Part shown: piece by piece, positions 44,015 to 55,300 of the stretch
Numbering within the stretch: position 1 is the stretch's first letter
How the letters are laid out: every line of letters begins with the position of its first letter
NCBI GenBank assembly: GCA_013396915.1
Contig: VWZL01002040.1
Location: 95,085-159,084 of the forward strand
Direction: 5' to 3'
DNA from: Stercorarius parasiticus
Taxonomy: Eukaryota; Chordata; Aves; Charadriiformes; Stercorariidae
Length of the DNA stretch: 64,000 nucleotides
Position numbers and translations under genes: made by a program
The notes under the pieces: model-generated
Databases searched by the model: none
The model's input: only the letters and a program-made list of their open reading frames with translations
Told to the model about the DNA's origin: nothing

Positions 44015-46015
44015 TCACCGGCAAGCGTGGGGAACCAGATCTCTGGGTGCACAGGCCAGCCAGGGGGAGTGGGGCTGGAAAAGCACCCCCAAAGCAAAAT
44101 AGGAGCTGCCAAAACACCCGGCCTGGGAGAAGACTCATCTGGCAGCCCTTGTCTGGGGTTCAGATGTAAAATTAAGGTTAGAGTTGAGAGAAAGACAAAA
44201 GCTGCACTTTGAGGGGGGATAGAAAGGGCTCAGTAGAAGTGGGGGCTGGCAGAAGACCTGGGCTTGCAGAAACCTTCCACAAGGATGACCTTGTCTAATG
44301 TTCACCTATATAAGATCAGGGTTGGGATAATGCTGAGACAAATTCAGAGCTGCAGCTGGAGTGGGGCTGGAAAGGGGCTGCAAAAGTAGCTGGCAGCTGC
44401 CAAAAGACCTGGGATGGGAGAAATCACTGGTCCAGGTAATCGGTAGGAGACTTCTCTATGGCTTCCCAGGAAAATCAGGGTTATGGCTAAGAAAAAGAAA
44501 ACCCAGAGGTGCAGTGGCAGCAGGGTAAGGGAGGGCTCGACAGAGCAAAGCGAGGGCTGCATGAGGCCTCACCTGGGAGAAAGCCTTCATGGGGGAAATG
44601 GTTGAGGGGCTTAGCTAAGACTCAGCTGGAAAACAAGGGTTAGGGTTCAGAGAAAGTCAAGAGCTCACATGGGGCTGGAAAGAGACTGCCAAAAGGAAGA
44701 GGGGCTGCCAAGAGGTCTGGGCTGGGAAATGGCTGAGACCTTCCCCGCAGCTCAGCTGGAAAATAGCTCCTAGGGTCGGGGTCTGCATGGAAAGGAAAGG
44801 TTACACTTGCTGTTGGGATGGGATTGGAAAGGGGCTGCCAGGAGACCTGGGGTGGGAGACACCTTTCCCCAGGAAATGGTTGGGGGCCCCTTCCTTATGG
44901 CCCAGCAGGCTAACAAGGGTTCGGGCTGAGAAGCAGAAAGCTGGGTGTTTTTGCTGGAGCGAAGCTGGAAAGGGGCTGTCAAAGGAAAGCGAGGGCTCGT
45001 AAGAGTCCTGGGCTGAGAGAAAGCCTTAGTGTGAGCAATGGGTTAGGGATCTTCCCTGCAGTTCTTCACAAAAAAATAAGAATTAGGGTTGAGTGAAAGG
45101 GAGAGCTTACAGCTGAGCCTGGGCTGGGGCTACCAAGAAAACTGGGCTAGGTCAAAGATTTCATCTGGGCAATGGCTGTGGGGCCTTCTCTGTTTTTCTG
45201 TGGGAAAATGAGAGCTAGAGCCAGGGTTAGGCTTAGGGCTGAGAGAAAGCCTAGAGCTGCAGCTGGACTGTGGCTGGAAAGGGGCTGCCAAAGCCAAGTG
45301 GGGGCTGCCAAGAGACCTGGTCTGGGAAAACTCTTTCATCTTGGTTTCCACGTCTAAGGCTCAGATGGAAAGTAAGAACTAAGGTTAAGGCTGACAGAAA
45401 GAAAAAGCCATGGGGTTCAGTTGGAACAGGGTTAGAAATGAGCTGCCAAAGATTATTTTAGGTTGCCAAGAGGCCTTGGCTGGGAATCATCTTTTGTACA
45501 GCAGGTATTGTCAAAAGGTTCAGCTATAAAATTATGGTTAGGGTAATACTGATGGAAAGAGAAAACCTGGACATACAATTGAAGCAGGGATGGAAACTGT
45601 CTGCCAAAGCAAAGTGGGAGCCTGCAAAGACACTGGGGCTTAGAGAAACCCTTGGTCTGGAACATGGCTCAGCAGCCTTCTCTACAGCTTCCCCCAAAAA
45701 GGGAGAGTTAGGGTTGAGAGAAAGCCTGGAACTGCAGACAGAGTGGGGCTGGAAAGGGGCTGCCAAAAGGAAACAGGCAGAAGATCTGTGCTAGGAGAAG
45801 TCTCTGGTCTGCAACATGCCTTCAGGGACACGTCTACCCATTCCCAAGAAAATGAACGCTAGGGATAGGACTGAAGGATGAGAGCTGCTGTTGGAGCAGG
45901 GCTGGAACACAGCTGCCAAGACACTTGGGATGGGAGAAATCTTTACCCGTGCAATTCCTGTGGGTCCTTGTCTAAGGCTCAGCAGGAGAATGAGGACTAG
46001 GTTTGAGAGCAAGAC
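44015..46015. repeat. Diverged tandem array, about 13 units of roughly 150 bp
   Basis: The anchor ggggctggaaaggggctg recurs, with changes, near 44072, 44241, 44362, 44515, 44671, 44821, 44961, 45125, 45270, 45425, 45585, 45742 and 45895. The spacing is mostly 140-170 bp. Each unit then carries a gacctgggctgggagaaa-like block, a ccttctct...gctcagctggaaaa block and an aagggttagggttgagagaa block, before gagctgcagctgga leads into the next unit. Within a unit, ggggctgccaaaag and ggggctgccaagag form a smaller internal repeat. Units have diverged by many substitutions and indels, so the array is not young. I do not recognise it as a named satellite. Confidence 0.85.
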
Positions 46016-46808
46016 AACTTCTCCATTTAAGGTAACACAAAGACAGTCGCGGTAACAGGCTTCTGCCCTCCTTCATTCAGGTGCAAAGGAACAGAGCACA
46101 GTGACAAACAGCATTTTTGAAAATCAAATGTTTGTTTTCAGAGGCTAGTGCTTTGCTGAGGCTGGCTGAATTTTTACAAGGACAGGTAAAACATCAAGTT
46201 TTGCCTTTTTCTGTAACCTCTTCCTCAAAAACTACATCCGTTCCTGTTGAAACCTTACAAAAAAGACAGCCTGAGGCACTGCAAAGATTTTCACTGCAAA
46301 ACAGTGAGAGCTAGACAAGGATTATTCCGACTGCGCAGAGGAGCTTCATCGCAGAGAGCACCAACACCACCTAAGATTGAATTACATTAAAACGTATCTT
46401 GCGGGAACAAGCTGTAATTAGACTGGCCCACAAGGCTGATGGTCTCCACAGCCAACGAGCTGAAAACGTAGCATGTGTTAACAAGCAGAAGAGGACTATG
46501 CCTACAGGTTACATATTCCAAGAACAGGGAATGGGATGAGTCTCCACTGTCCAAGTTGCCCTCAGCTGACGTCCTACTTGCCTTTTAGGAGACTCCACTG
46601 GTGAGCCCTCACATCTGAACTCCAGTTGATTTTGCAGTGCATCCCCCAAAAAAGGCTGGGCTACTATAAGTCCATTGATCACCAAGACACCGGGCAAAGA
46701 GGCGTCCTCCATGTAATATATACAGGTGAGGATCAGCCAAACAGGGCCAGTCCTCTGGGTCCCAAGACGACAAGCACTGCGGTGGAATGATGCAGGGGAT
46801 GAAGCTTT

Positions 46809-47309
46809 GGTTCAGTTTTGGGCCCCCCACTACAAGAAAGATATTGAGGCGCTGGAGCACACCCAAAGAAGAGCAACGAAGCTGGCGAGGGGTCTAGAGC
46901 ACAAGTCTCGTGAGGAGTGGCTGAGGGAGCTGGGGCTGTTTAGCCTAGAGAAAAGGAGGCTGAGGGGAGACCTTGCTGCTCTCTACAACTACCTGAAAGG
47001 AGGGTGTAGAGAGGTGGGGGCCATTTTCTTTTCCCCTGTAATAAGTATTTGGACAAGAAGAAAGAGCCTCAAATTGTGGCAGGGGAGTTTTAGATTGGAT
47101 ATTAGGAAAAATTTCTTCACAGAAAGGGTTGTCAAGCATTGGAAGAGGCTGCCCAGGGAAGTGGTGGAGTCACCATCCCTGGAGGTGTTTAAAAGTGTAA
47201 ATGTGGTGCTTAGGGACATGGCTTAGTGGTGGACTTGGTGGTGTTGGGTTTACAGTTGGAGTCAATGATCTTAAGGGTCTCTTCCAACCTAAATGATTCT
47301 ACGGTTCAT
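46809..47309 (+). mobile_element. CR1 LINE, 5'-truncated 3' end
   Basis: The element starts at gttcagttttgggcccccca and runs through the well-known CR1 3' segment (gagcacacccaaagaagagc, gaggctgaggggagacc, tggatattaggaaaaatttc, tggaagaggctgcccaggga). It ends at cttccaacctaaatgattct, just short of the usual ATTCTATG-type terminal repeats. It retains the last part of the ORF2 frame (46726-47226) but no complete reverse transcriptase. Severe 5' truncation and a 3' end at the octamer repeats are normal for CR1. It lies antisense to CHD6. Confidence 0.95.
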
Positions 47310-50300
47310 AGAAACTGGGAACAGTCCTCAAAATCAGTAAGGCACATGGCACGGTCGGGGGCTACCCCTGTCTTTCCCTTGGCGACAGGGATCTGGCCTT
47401 GCCTCAGCCCTTCCCTCTCCCCAACTCCTGCTCCCAAGATACCCACACAAAAAGGACAGGCCCCACAGACTTTAAACATACAAAGCACAATCTCCGAGCA
47501 CAGGCTGGCATTCCCCTGTTACAGACTCACCAATATCCTCTCAAGCATTCTGCATCCCAACAGGAACAGATGCTCCAACAGCCCCTCAGTCACGGACACA
47601 AGGCACTCCAAAAAGTTAGCCTTTATCCAAAGAGCAGCTTTCATTTCCTGCAGTGAAATCACATCTGCAGTGTGGCAAGGAAGGTGGGAGCCAGCAGCTC
47701 TGAACACAGTCCAGCTTTTGCTTTGCCCTCACTTCCCAGCTCCATTCCCCTGGCTACCATCTTCATGCCCCACCCTCCCCTCCCCTCTCTGACGACCCCG
47801 GCGCACCCCAGCCCCTCGCCCCATGGCACAGCTGTACCAGCTGCAGAGGGTCCCTGGAGGCCAGCCCAGCCCCGGCCTGCGTGCGGCAGTGAGACACGGG
47901 ATCTGCCTGGGGACAGGCGTGAGCACAGCCCTGCCTGTTCCCTACAGGTCATGTCTGCAGGCTTGGCACCACTGGTCAAAAGGGCTACAGACTCAGACAA
48001 AGCAGAGGCCTCAGCATCTGCAGAAACTGATGGCATTTGCCCAAGAAAGCTCCTTATTGAGCACAGCAGCACGGATGAGAATTTTTTTACTTTATTAGAG
48101 CACATCCCTGCAATACAGTGCCATGTTCAGCTGCCTGCAAGAAGCAGGTGGCTTCCTTCTTCAAAGGTGAAAAAGAACAGATTTTATCTGTAGAAATAAG
48201 CTGCAGCCAGGAAACAATGTGTACAGTTAAAACAAAAATCAACACCCAACCGTCAGGTCCTTAGAGATTGTCGATCCTCTTCAAAGGATGAACAAAAGGG
48301 GCATGTGGCTTTCTCCAAGGGAAGAACGAAGCACAACAGGAGCTGGGATTCAAAGAGCAAGCAGTGCTCACAAGCCACCTCTTGAAGGACAAGGGGCACC
48401 CACAGGTGCATGTGGGCACGTCCACCTATATGCCAGAAACACCGGTCATAATACACTCAGAAAACCTGCACTCTCTCTTTTCACTTTTTAAGTAGGAATT
48501 CTGCACTGAAGCCCCTCCAAGGCTGCTGCAGTGAAGAGCAGAAACAGGCAGCAGCCTTGGGCTGCAGCCACAGGCCATGAGCAGTCACTTTTAAGTTGAT
48601 GTGTGCCACTACACCATACATTTCAATTCTGATTCTCAGACCACAGGCGTGGCAAACATTCACTGACACAACCAAGCCACTCAGCACCCTGCACATGCAC
48701 ACCACATCCCAACAACGTGATAAAAATCCAGCAAAGAGACTGCATTTGCTTCTCAGCAGGTCTCTGGGATACTTGGGTCCCAGGCCAGAAGTGAGAGCCC
48801 CAACATCTGCTCTTGAAGCAAAGCAAACTGGGTCCAGTGGGAGAAGAGTCTGCTCTGCACCATGGCCGAGGTGAGGGATCCATCCAGCAAATACTTTCAG
48901 TCCAAGGTGACGGCGCACTGCCAACCAGGAGCACACAGTGACACCACAGGTTCACAAAACTCTTAAAACACTCTGAAAACACAAGTTGTGGTCCATGCCT
49001 CAGGTGCCCACCCTCAGCAGGAGCTAAAAGCCAGCATTTAGAGATCAGCAGTTCTCCTAGCCGTGTTTCCTACATGGCAGACTGGAAGATGAACTCATTC
49101 CGTGGTTCATCAAAGACATTCAAGGGGAATGAGAGCCCCACACTTCAGGCTTGAGGCCCCTCTGCTTATTACAAACCAGAGAAATACTCTACAACAGTAT
49201 ACCTATTACACACATTCTCACTTATCCCCCAAACTAGCTGGCACTGGCCCCGCTGGAGGTGCACCCTCTCTGGGGTGACTCTGTCTGCCAGCCTTGCTCC
49301 CCACAGCCCGAGGGTCCCCTTCCCAGGTGCAGGGGCAGCACCAGGCACAGCACAGTGGGCTCAGGCTCTGTGGAGGTGCCAAGGACAAGGTCTCACTTTG
49401 CAATAGGGGCATCAAGAAGTGTCCAACCTCTATCTGTCAGCAGAGTTCTGGTGGTGCTTCCTTCCAGACTAGGGCTGCAAGCCTCGCTCACCTCCTCAAC
49501 ATCATGTGGCCTTTCTCCCTCTCCTCCCTCCTATAGTTTTGATTACAGAAAGGATCCCTTGAAAATACAGATCCCAAACAGGCACAGCACTTTGCATGCA
49601 GCCCCAAAGGAAAAGCAGGAAGGCAGGGAGATAAAGAGAGGAGAATCGCACAGCCATGCCATGAAATTACTGATTTTCAGACAAGCAGATCTGCTCTGCT
49701 GAAGCGCCTCAGGAAGTGATGCCTCTCCTCAGTGTATGGGCACAGCTTGAAGGAAAAGAGATTAGTCAGGGGTGCTGGGTCCAAACCTGCTGCCCAGGCC
49801 TGTAGGCCAGCAGCAAGCCAGGCCCACGGACTGCAGCTAGTCCAGGTGGAGCTGGGGAGGCTCAGCACACCCTTGCTGCTCTCGTACCAGAAGATGCGTT
49901 AACCTGCTCTGAGAAAGGCTGCTAGAGGTCAAAGTACAGACTGATGAGAAGATTCAGATCTCTCTAGAGCGGGAGCCAGCGCCCTTGGCAGCAGAGAGCT
50001 GCAAGGCAGCTCCCACAGCAGCAGCACGTGGACCCTGCTCAGCCCTTCCAAACACAAGGCAGCAACAAAGGGCACCAAGCAATGGGCAACCAAGAGCTTT
50101 CAGATGACTGTCTCACACGTAAAGGGTCCTGGTCTTTCTTTTGCCACACACCACCAACCCCTATGCCAGTCTCAGCAGCTGTACTTGTGTGTACACACTG
50201 TATTGGGGTGGCAGGGACATTCCCCCTTGCCTCACACAAGCTGCAGAAGCAGCTCTTTGGGGGGCAAGCGGTGCTGCTACAGCCCTGGCAGCCTGAGAGC

Positions 50301-51779
50301 TGCTCTGCTCCCCACCACCTGCTATCCTTGTGGCAGCAGCCCTGGGCTCAAACATGGAGGAGCAGTGTCTCATGCCTGACAACAAACCTTATGGCCTTGA
50401 GGAAAGGGGAGAGTAGTTAGTAGCCATTCCCTACCATGCAGGGGTGACATGGACCCATGTCATTTTTGTATCAGGGTCAGGCATCACATTAAACCCTTCA
50501 GGCCTTTGCAGAGCTGAGGCATTAATACTGCTGCTCCAGCAGGAACTCCCAGAGTCCTGGTACTTCGCACTGGTCAGAGGCACAGGAATAGCACCAGCAT
50601 CTCATGGCATGTCCCATCCTGCAGCCTGGAGAGCCCCTTGCATCAGTGCACCAACCAGGAGCATGTCAGGCCAAGCTGGATCAGTGTGCTGGGGAGGAAG
50701 TGACCAGCCTTGGCAAGCAAACACAGATCATTCCCAAAGGAGCAAGGGTGCCTGCGTCTGCCTGAAGACAGACAGGGGAAATAAGTATTGGCCAGGCACT
50801 GCCCTGCTACTCCTGCCCTAATCACTAGGAGCTTTACAGAACAGCAGATGGCAGGCCAGGACTGATAGGCTCTGGCAGGCTCTCCAAGGCAAGCTGGAGC
50901 AGAGATCCCCAGGGCCTGGTGGCACCTGCCCATCAGAGGGGCCTCCAGAGCACTCTCCACCCTCAGCAGTTTTGCTGTTGGAAAGGTAGACAGCAAGCCC
51001 GAGGACAACCAGGCGTCAGCCACTCTCCCTACCTGATGCATCCACAGCGCAGGTAAGCAGCAGGAGAGGACCCAGGGGTCCAGCTGGGGCAGAGCAAGAG
51101 CAGAACTCAGAGCCTGACACTGTCCTTCATTTGCTTGGCTTGACCAACATGCTTCTCTCCAAGGCACCAAACAGCAGAGAAACAAACATCTGCAGTCCCC
51201 TGGTGCTGTTTGGTTCTTGCTACCTTATCAATTCCAGTTTCCAGGCAGGGCTGCGCAGACACGTCTCAGTCGGCAGAGCTACCAGAGCTTGAAGCCTGAG
51301 TATCTGTGGTGCAATCCAGAGGGACTCAGGCAACTACATTCCTGTGGGCTGCACAGAGAAGGGGCTCTGCAGAGACACTGCCCTGCCACCGGATTTAGGG
51401 AGGTGCTCCTGCTCACTCAGGGAGATCCAGGCATGGGAGACCAGCACTGACAAGACAACTGCCTCCAAAACACTGAAGGGGCTGAGCTAGGGGAGGGAGA
51501 AAGAGAAATACCATGCAAGAGTGACACTTCTCTCCCTGGCTCCTCCCAACCAGCTCTCAGTAAGCTGAAATAGGGAGGGCTGCATGGCCCAGCAAAGCCT
51601 CCTCCGCTGGGCAACCCAGCCGGCTGCTCCTCACAACATGCTCAATCACCCGAGAGCTTCTCTGTGGGATACTCTTTGAAGGAGGCATCCAGCCCCCATC
51701 AGAAGCCACCCGTCTGCAGGCTGTCATGCAAGCAGCCTGGCAGCCCAGAGCCCGGCTGTCTCCCCACATCCTGCTGCAG
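47310..51779 (-). other. Presumed first intron of CHD6, middle part
   Basis: Unique sequence of mixed composition. Short open frames occur on both strands but none is supported by homology or length. No repeats, RNA genes or splice-flanked exons were recognised. Confidence 0.65.
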
Positions 51780-52300
51780 CAGGATTTGTTTATGTGTCTG
51801 CAGCTGCTCCGTGCATTCGCCATGGGAATCCAGGCTGAAACTCCAGCCGCGTCAAGCAGAGAAGCGGCCTCCCCTCTGCGCAGCCTCGCAGCTCGGCGAG
51901 CATGCAGAGCCCGGCAGGCAGAGTGCTGCAGGGGGCACGAGCCCCTGGAAACAGGCCTGTCGGAGCGGTGAGCCGCATTCCCAGCCCTCCGCAGTGCCTC
52001 CCCCACATCCTGCCTCCAGCCCTCCGCTGGGGGTAGAGAATGCAAATCTTGGGTTGTAATTTTTCCAAGTTAAAAATAACCCAGTAGTTTAGTAAGAGAG
52101 AAGCAGCAGCAGCGAGGCAGGGGGCTGGGGAGCCTGTGAGCTTGCTGCGAGGCAGCTATGGCATACATTTTTCCTTCCCAAGCAGAGGCTGTGGAGAGGC
52201 AGTCCCCCAGCTCTGCGCACGCAGCTATGGAAAGCAAGACCTCTTCAGCATCCCAACTGCAGCAGCTTCGCTGAGCGCCCAAATGCTCTCCGTTTCAGAG
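51780..52300. promoter_or_regulatory. Internal CpG cluster followed by an octamer motif: candidate alternative promoter or enhancer
   Basis: About 15 CpG dinucleotides fall within 51841-52030, far denser than the surrounding CpG-poor sequence. A perfect octamer atgcaaat follows at 52041-52048, then an AT-rich segment (tttttccaagttaaaaataa) and another moderately GC-rich stretch. This could be an alternative CHD6 promoter or an intronic enhancer. There is no direct evidence of transcription. Confidence 0.3.
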
Positions 52301-55300
52301 CTGCCCTAACACCCCTTTCCTGCTCCCTGGCAGTAAGGGGGTACAGGCCCCACTCCCCTGAGCAGGACGCAGGAAGCATACGAAGAGGTCCGGATAATCC
52401 AAAGTCAGGGAGCAAACACCCCTCTGGCAGGGATGCATGTCCAGGGCAGGCTGGGCAGAGCATCACCCAATGGCCAGCCCCAGGGGAGTCACAGCTGTGC
52501 TCCAAGCAATTTTCTGTTCTTAGAATATTTTAATCTTTAAAAAAAGAAGGGAGGGTGGGGGGCGGGAATTAACTGTGTTCTCTGTTGGGCCATGGGAGAT
52601 GAGAGATCTGCTGATAAGGACACCCAGTGCACGTGGCAAACCTGCCAGCCAAGCCATGCAGTGCCTTCCCAGGACACCCAACTCCACCACCCCACAGGGG
52701 AACAGGCAACAAGACTTTGACGGGCAGGCAAGAAATAGTCACACCCTCCTTGCCACTTGCTCTATGGGACAAAGAATATGGCGATGCTGCACAGTGTTCC
52801 CCCTCCAAAAAGCCTGCTCAGAACCAACACTTCTGCTCCCAGGCAAGCTCTCAGTCCTAAAGCAACAGCCACGTCAGAGACCCCAGGAAGATGCTTGGGA
52901 CAGTGCCACTGCCTGTGCACAGAGGATGCTCTGTTGGCACCCAACAAGGAAGAGAGCACACACACACTGTATGCAGCCCCCAGTAACGCAGCTTCAGTCA
53001 GCTGTGCTTCATGACTCTCGTGACAAGCTCACGTGGCAAAAAACAGCAATAGCTCCTTTTTGGAGAGTTTTCAAATGCAGCTCCTAACCCCAGACCATAA
53101 CCACAATGACCTTCAGCAGTTATTTCAAAGCTGCCCAGTGCCACAGGGCTGAGAACCAAGGGCTTGCTTAGAGTCCAGTGAGCACAGCAGCAAGCAGGGA
53201 CCAACAGCAGAAGGGGAGAGAATGCTGCAGAACTGCTGGAAACACCTTCCATTTTGTTCAGTGAAGGCACATCATGAAACGCAAAGCCATGCCTGGCCAT
53301 CCAGTGCATGCACAAAGACACGGCACTCCAGCTTGTTGCTAACGAGAGGGAAACCAGGTCTGAGTTCACCCGAAAATGTATTTCTCTCATCACCTTCATG
53401 GACAGCTCAAAATGAGGGGACACATCACTCCCAAGCAGCACTGGGGGTTGAGAGGTGGCCATCTGCAGAGTGGGGATGCACCCAGCGTTGGCTGCACCCC
53501 TTTCTCCACACTATCACCCTGCTATCCTCACGTGCAGGAACTGCCAGGAGTGAGACAGGTTTCTCAAGCCTACATCTGTTGTCTTCTGATCAGCAGGGCA
53601 AGAGTCTCACTTGAAACAGTTGCTCATAAATCCAAGGCAGTGGATTTTAATCCTCAACATCAGCAAGGCAAAAACCAGAGGAAAAATAAAACAAATCTCT
53701 ACAGCTCAGTACCTATGCAGACAAGGAAGAGAGAAGGGAGGTAGGCCAAGCCTGTCCAGCCTCACAGCTGGCACCCAGCAGGCTGGGCTCCTGGGGGCTG
53801 CAAGCCTGTGACCATCCTCAGGAGTGCTGAAGGCCAGGATTTCACAGGTGAGGGTGTGCTGGGGGGTGTGCGTGTGTGTGTGTGTGTGCACACCTGCAGA
53901 CTCCTGTGCATGCAGGGCACCCACTGCAGCTCCCTGCAGGGCGGTACCCCACCAGCACGATTCGCATGCCCTGCAAAGAGCATCACCAGCTCAAGCTCCT
54001 GCCACATCAGCAAAGCCCATTGAACTGACCTGGCATTTTCCAGACTCTGCTCCCCATTAAACACAAACATGCTCCGGTGTGGCATTCGACCCAGGCCACC
54101 ACACAGGCCAAATTAACTGCCCTGTCTGCCAAATCTTAACAAGCCATTTCTCCATCACCAGTGCCAAGTTTTCCTTCCACATATTCACCATCCCCAGCAT
54201 GTTGACCAGCAAGCCAAAAAGGAAGGACATGAATGGGGTGTCCAGGGAACAGACTGTGCCAGTCTGAAGGCCATAAAGCCTCCAATTTCCCCCATCACAC
54301 TCCCAGCACTTAATTTCCTACTTTAAAATAAGGGAAAATGCAGTATCTGTATCCATGTGCTGCAGGAGAGTCACAAGTTGCACAGGCCTATGGCAGACTG
54401 TCACTTCCACAGCTTCTCGCACAGCTCTCCAACCCCTCCGGTACCCGGCTGCGGGCAGGAGGTAGCCAGCTCGCAGCCTCCCTCCTTGCCTGCCGGAAGC
54501 CAGAAGCACACTCCTCAGAACGGCAGCTCAACACAGCTGCAGGACCAGCTTGCCTGCAACCAAAAAGATGCCTGGTGGGCAACTCCTCTTCCTTAGCCTG
54601 CGACTGTACACCTGATCTGCTCCTCCATAAGGTGGGGAGCCTCACGTACCAAGGGGAGCATGAGATAAGGCTGCCAAGGAGACTATGCAAAGCCTTGGGT
54701 CAGAGTGACAACACAACCCTAGCTACATTTTAGAAGGAAATGGGCAAAGTAGCTCTGAGGACACACTCTGGGTGCCAGAAGCAGGCTCTCTTCTCTGAAG
54801 TGCCTGGATGTTACCCCTGGGCAGAGATGGGATCATGGGCTCAGCTGCTACTTGGCTTCCTGGACCAGTGGTCATGAGGAGCCAGACTTCCCAGTAGCAT
54901 AAGAAAAACCTCTTCTGAACTACTGGGCCCATGGGAGCATAGAGGTTATCGCCAGCTGCTTCAGATGCTTCTTGCAACAGGGCAAACCACCCAGCTGCTT
55001 TCCAGCTATCAAGAGGGATATGAAGGTTTCAGCAGAAATCAGCACCCTGCACACTCTGCACATTTTCCTGTTGCCTTTTATTTCTCATGCACAAGCACTC
55101 AGAACTTCACTTAGCTGCTCAAGTCCATCCTCAAGGTCACTAGCCCTGTAAAGATGCCACCAGGCACATAATTTAGCTCACAGCACCTTTATTAGTACGA
55201 AAGGTGTACAAAAGCCAGCTCAACCGGTAGACCTTGACAGCTGGCCAATTCAAAGAACCTTTTATAAGGTTACTGCTTGAGAGTTACACACTGAAGAGCA

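Noticed and set aside
44344..45794. A series of small open frames with similar peptides, considered as a repeat-containing protein
   Set aside because: They arise because the same ~150-bp unit is repeated. The frames shift between units and contain stops, so no continuous repeat protein is encoded.
46726..47226. Plus-strand 166-codon open frame as a host gene
   Set aside because: It is the C-terminal end of the CR1 ORF2 plus flanking sequence, and belongs to the truncated retrotransposon.
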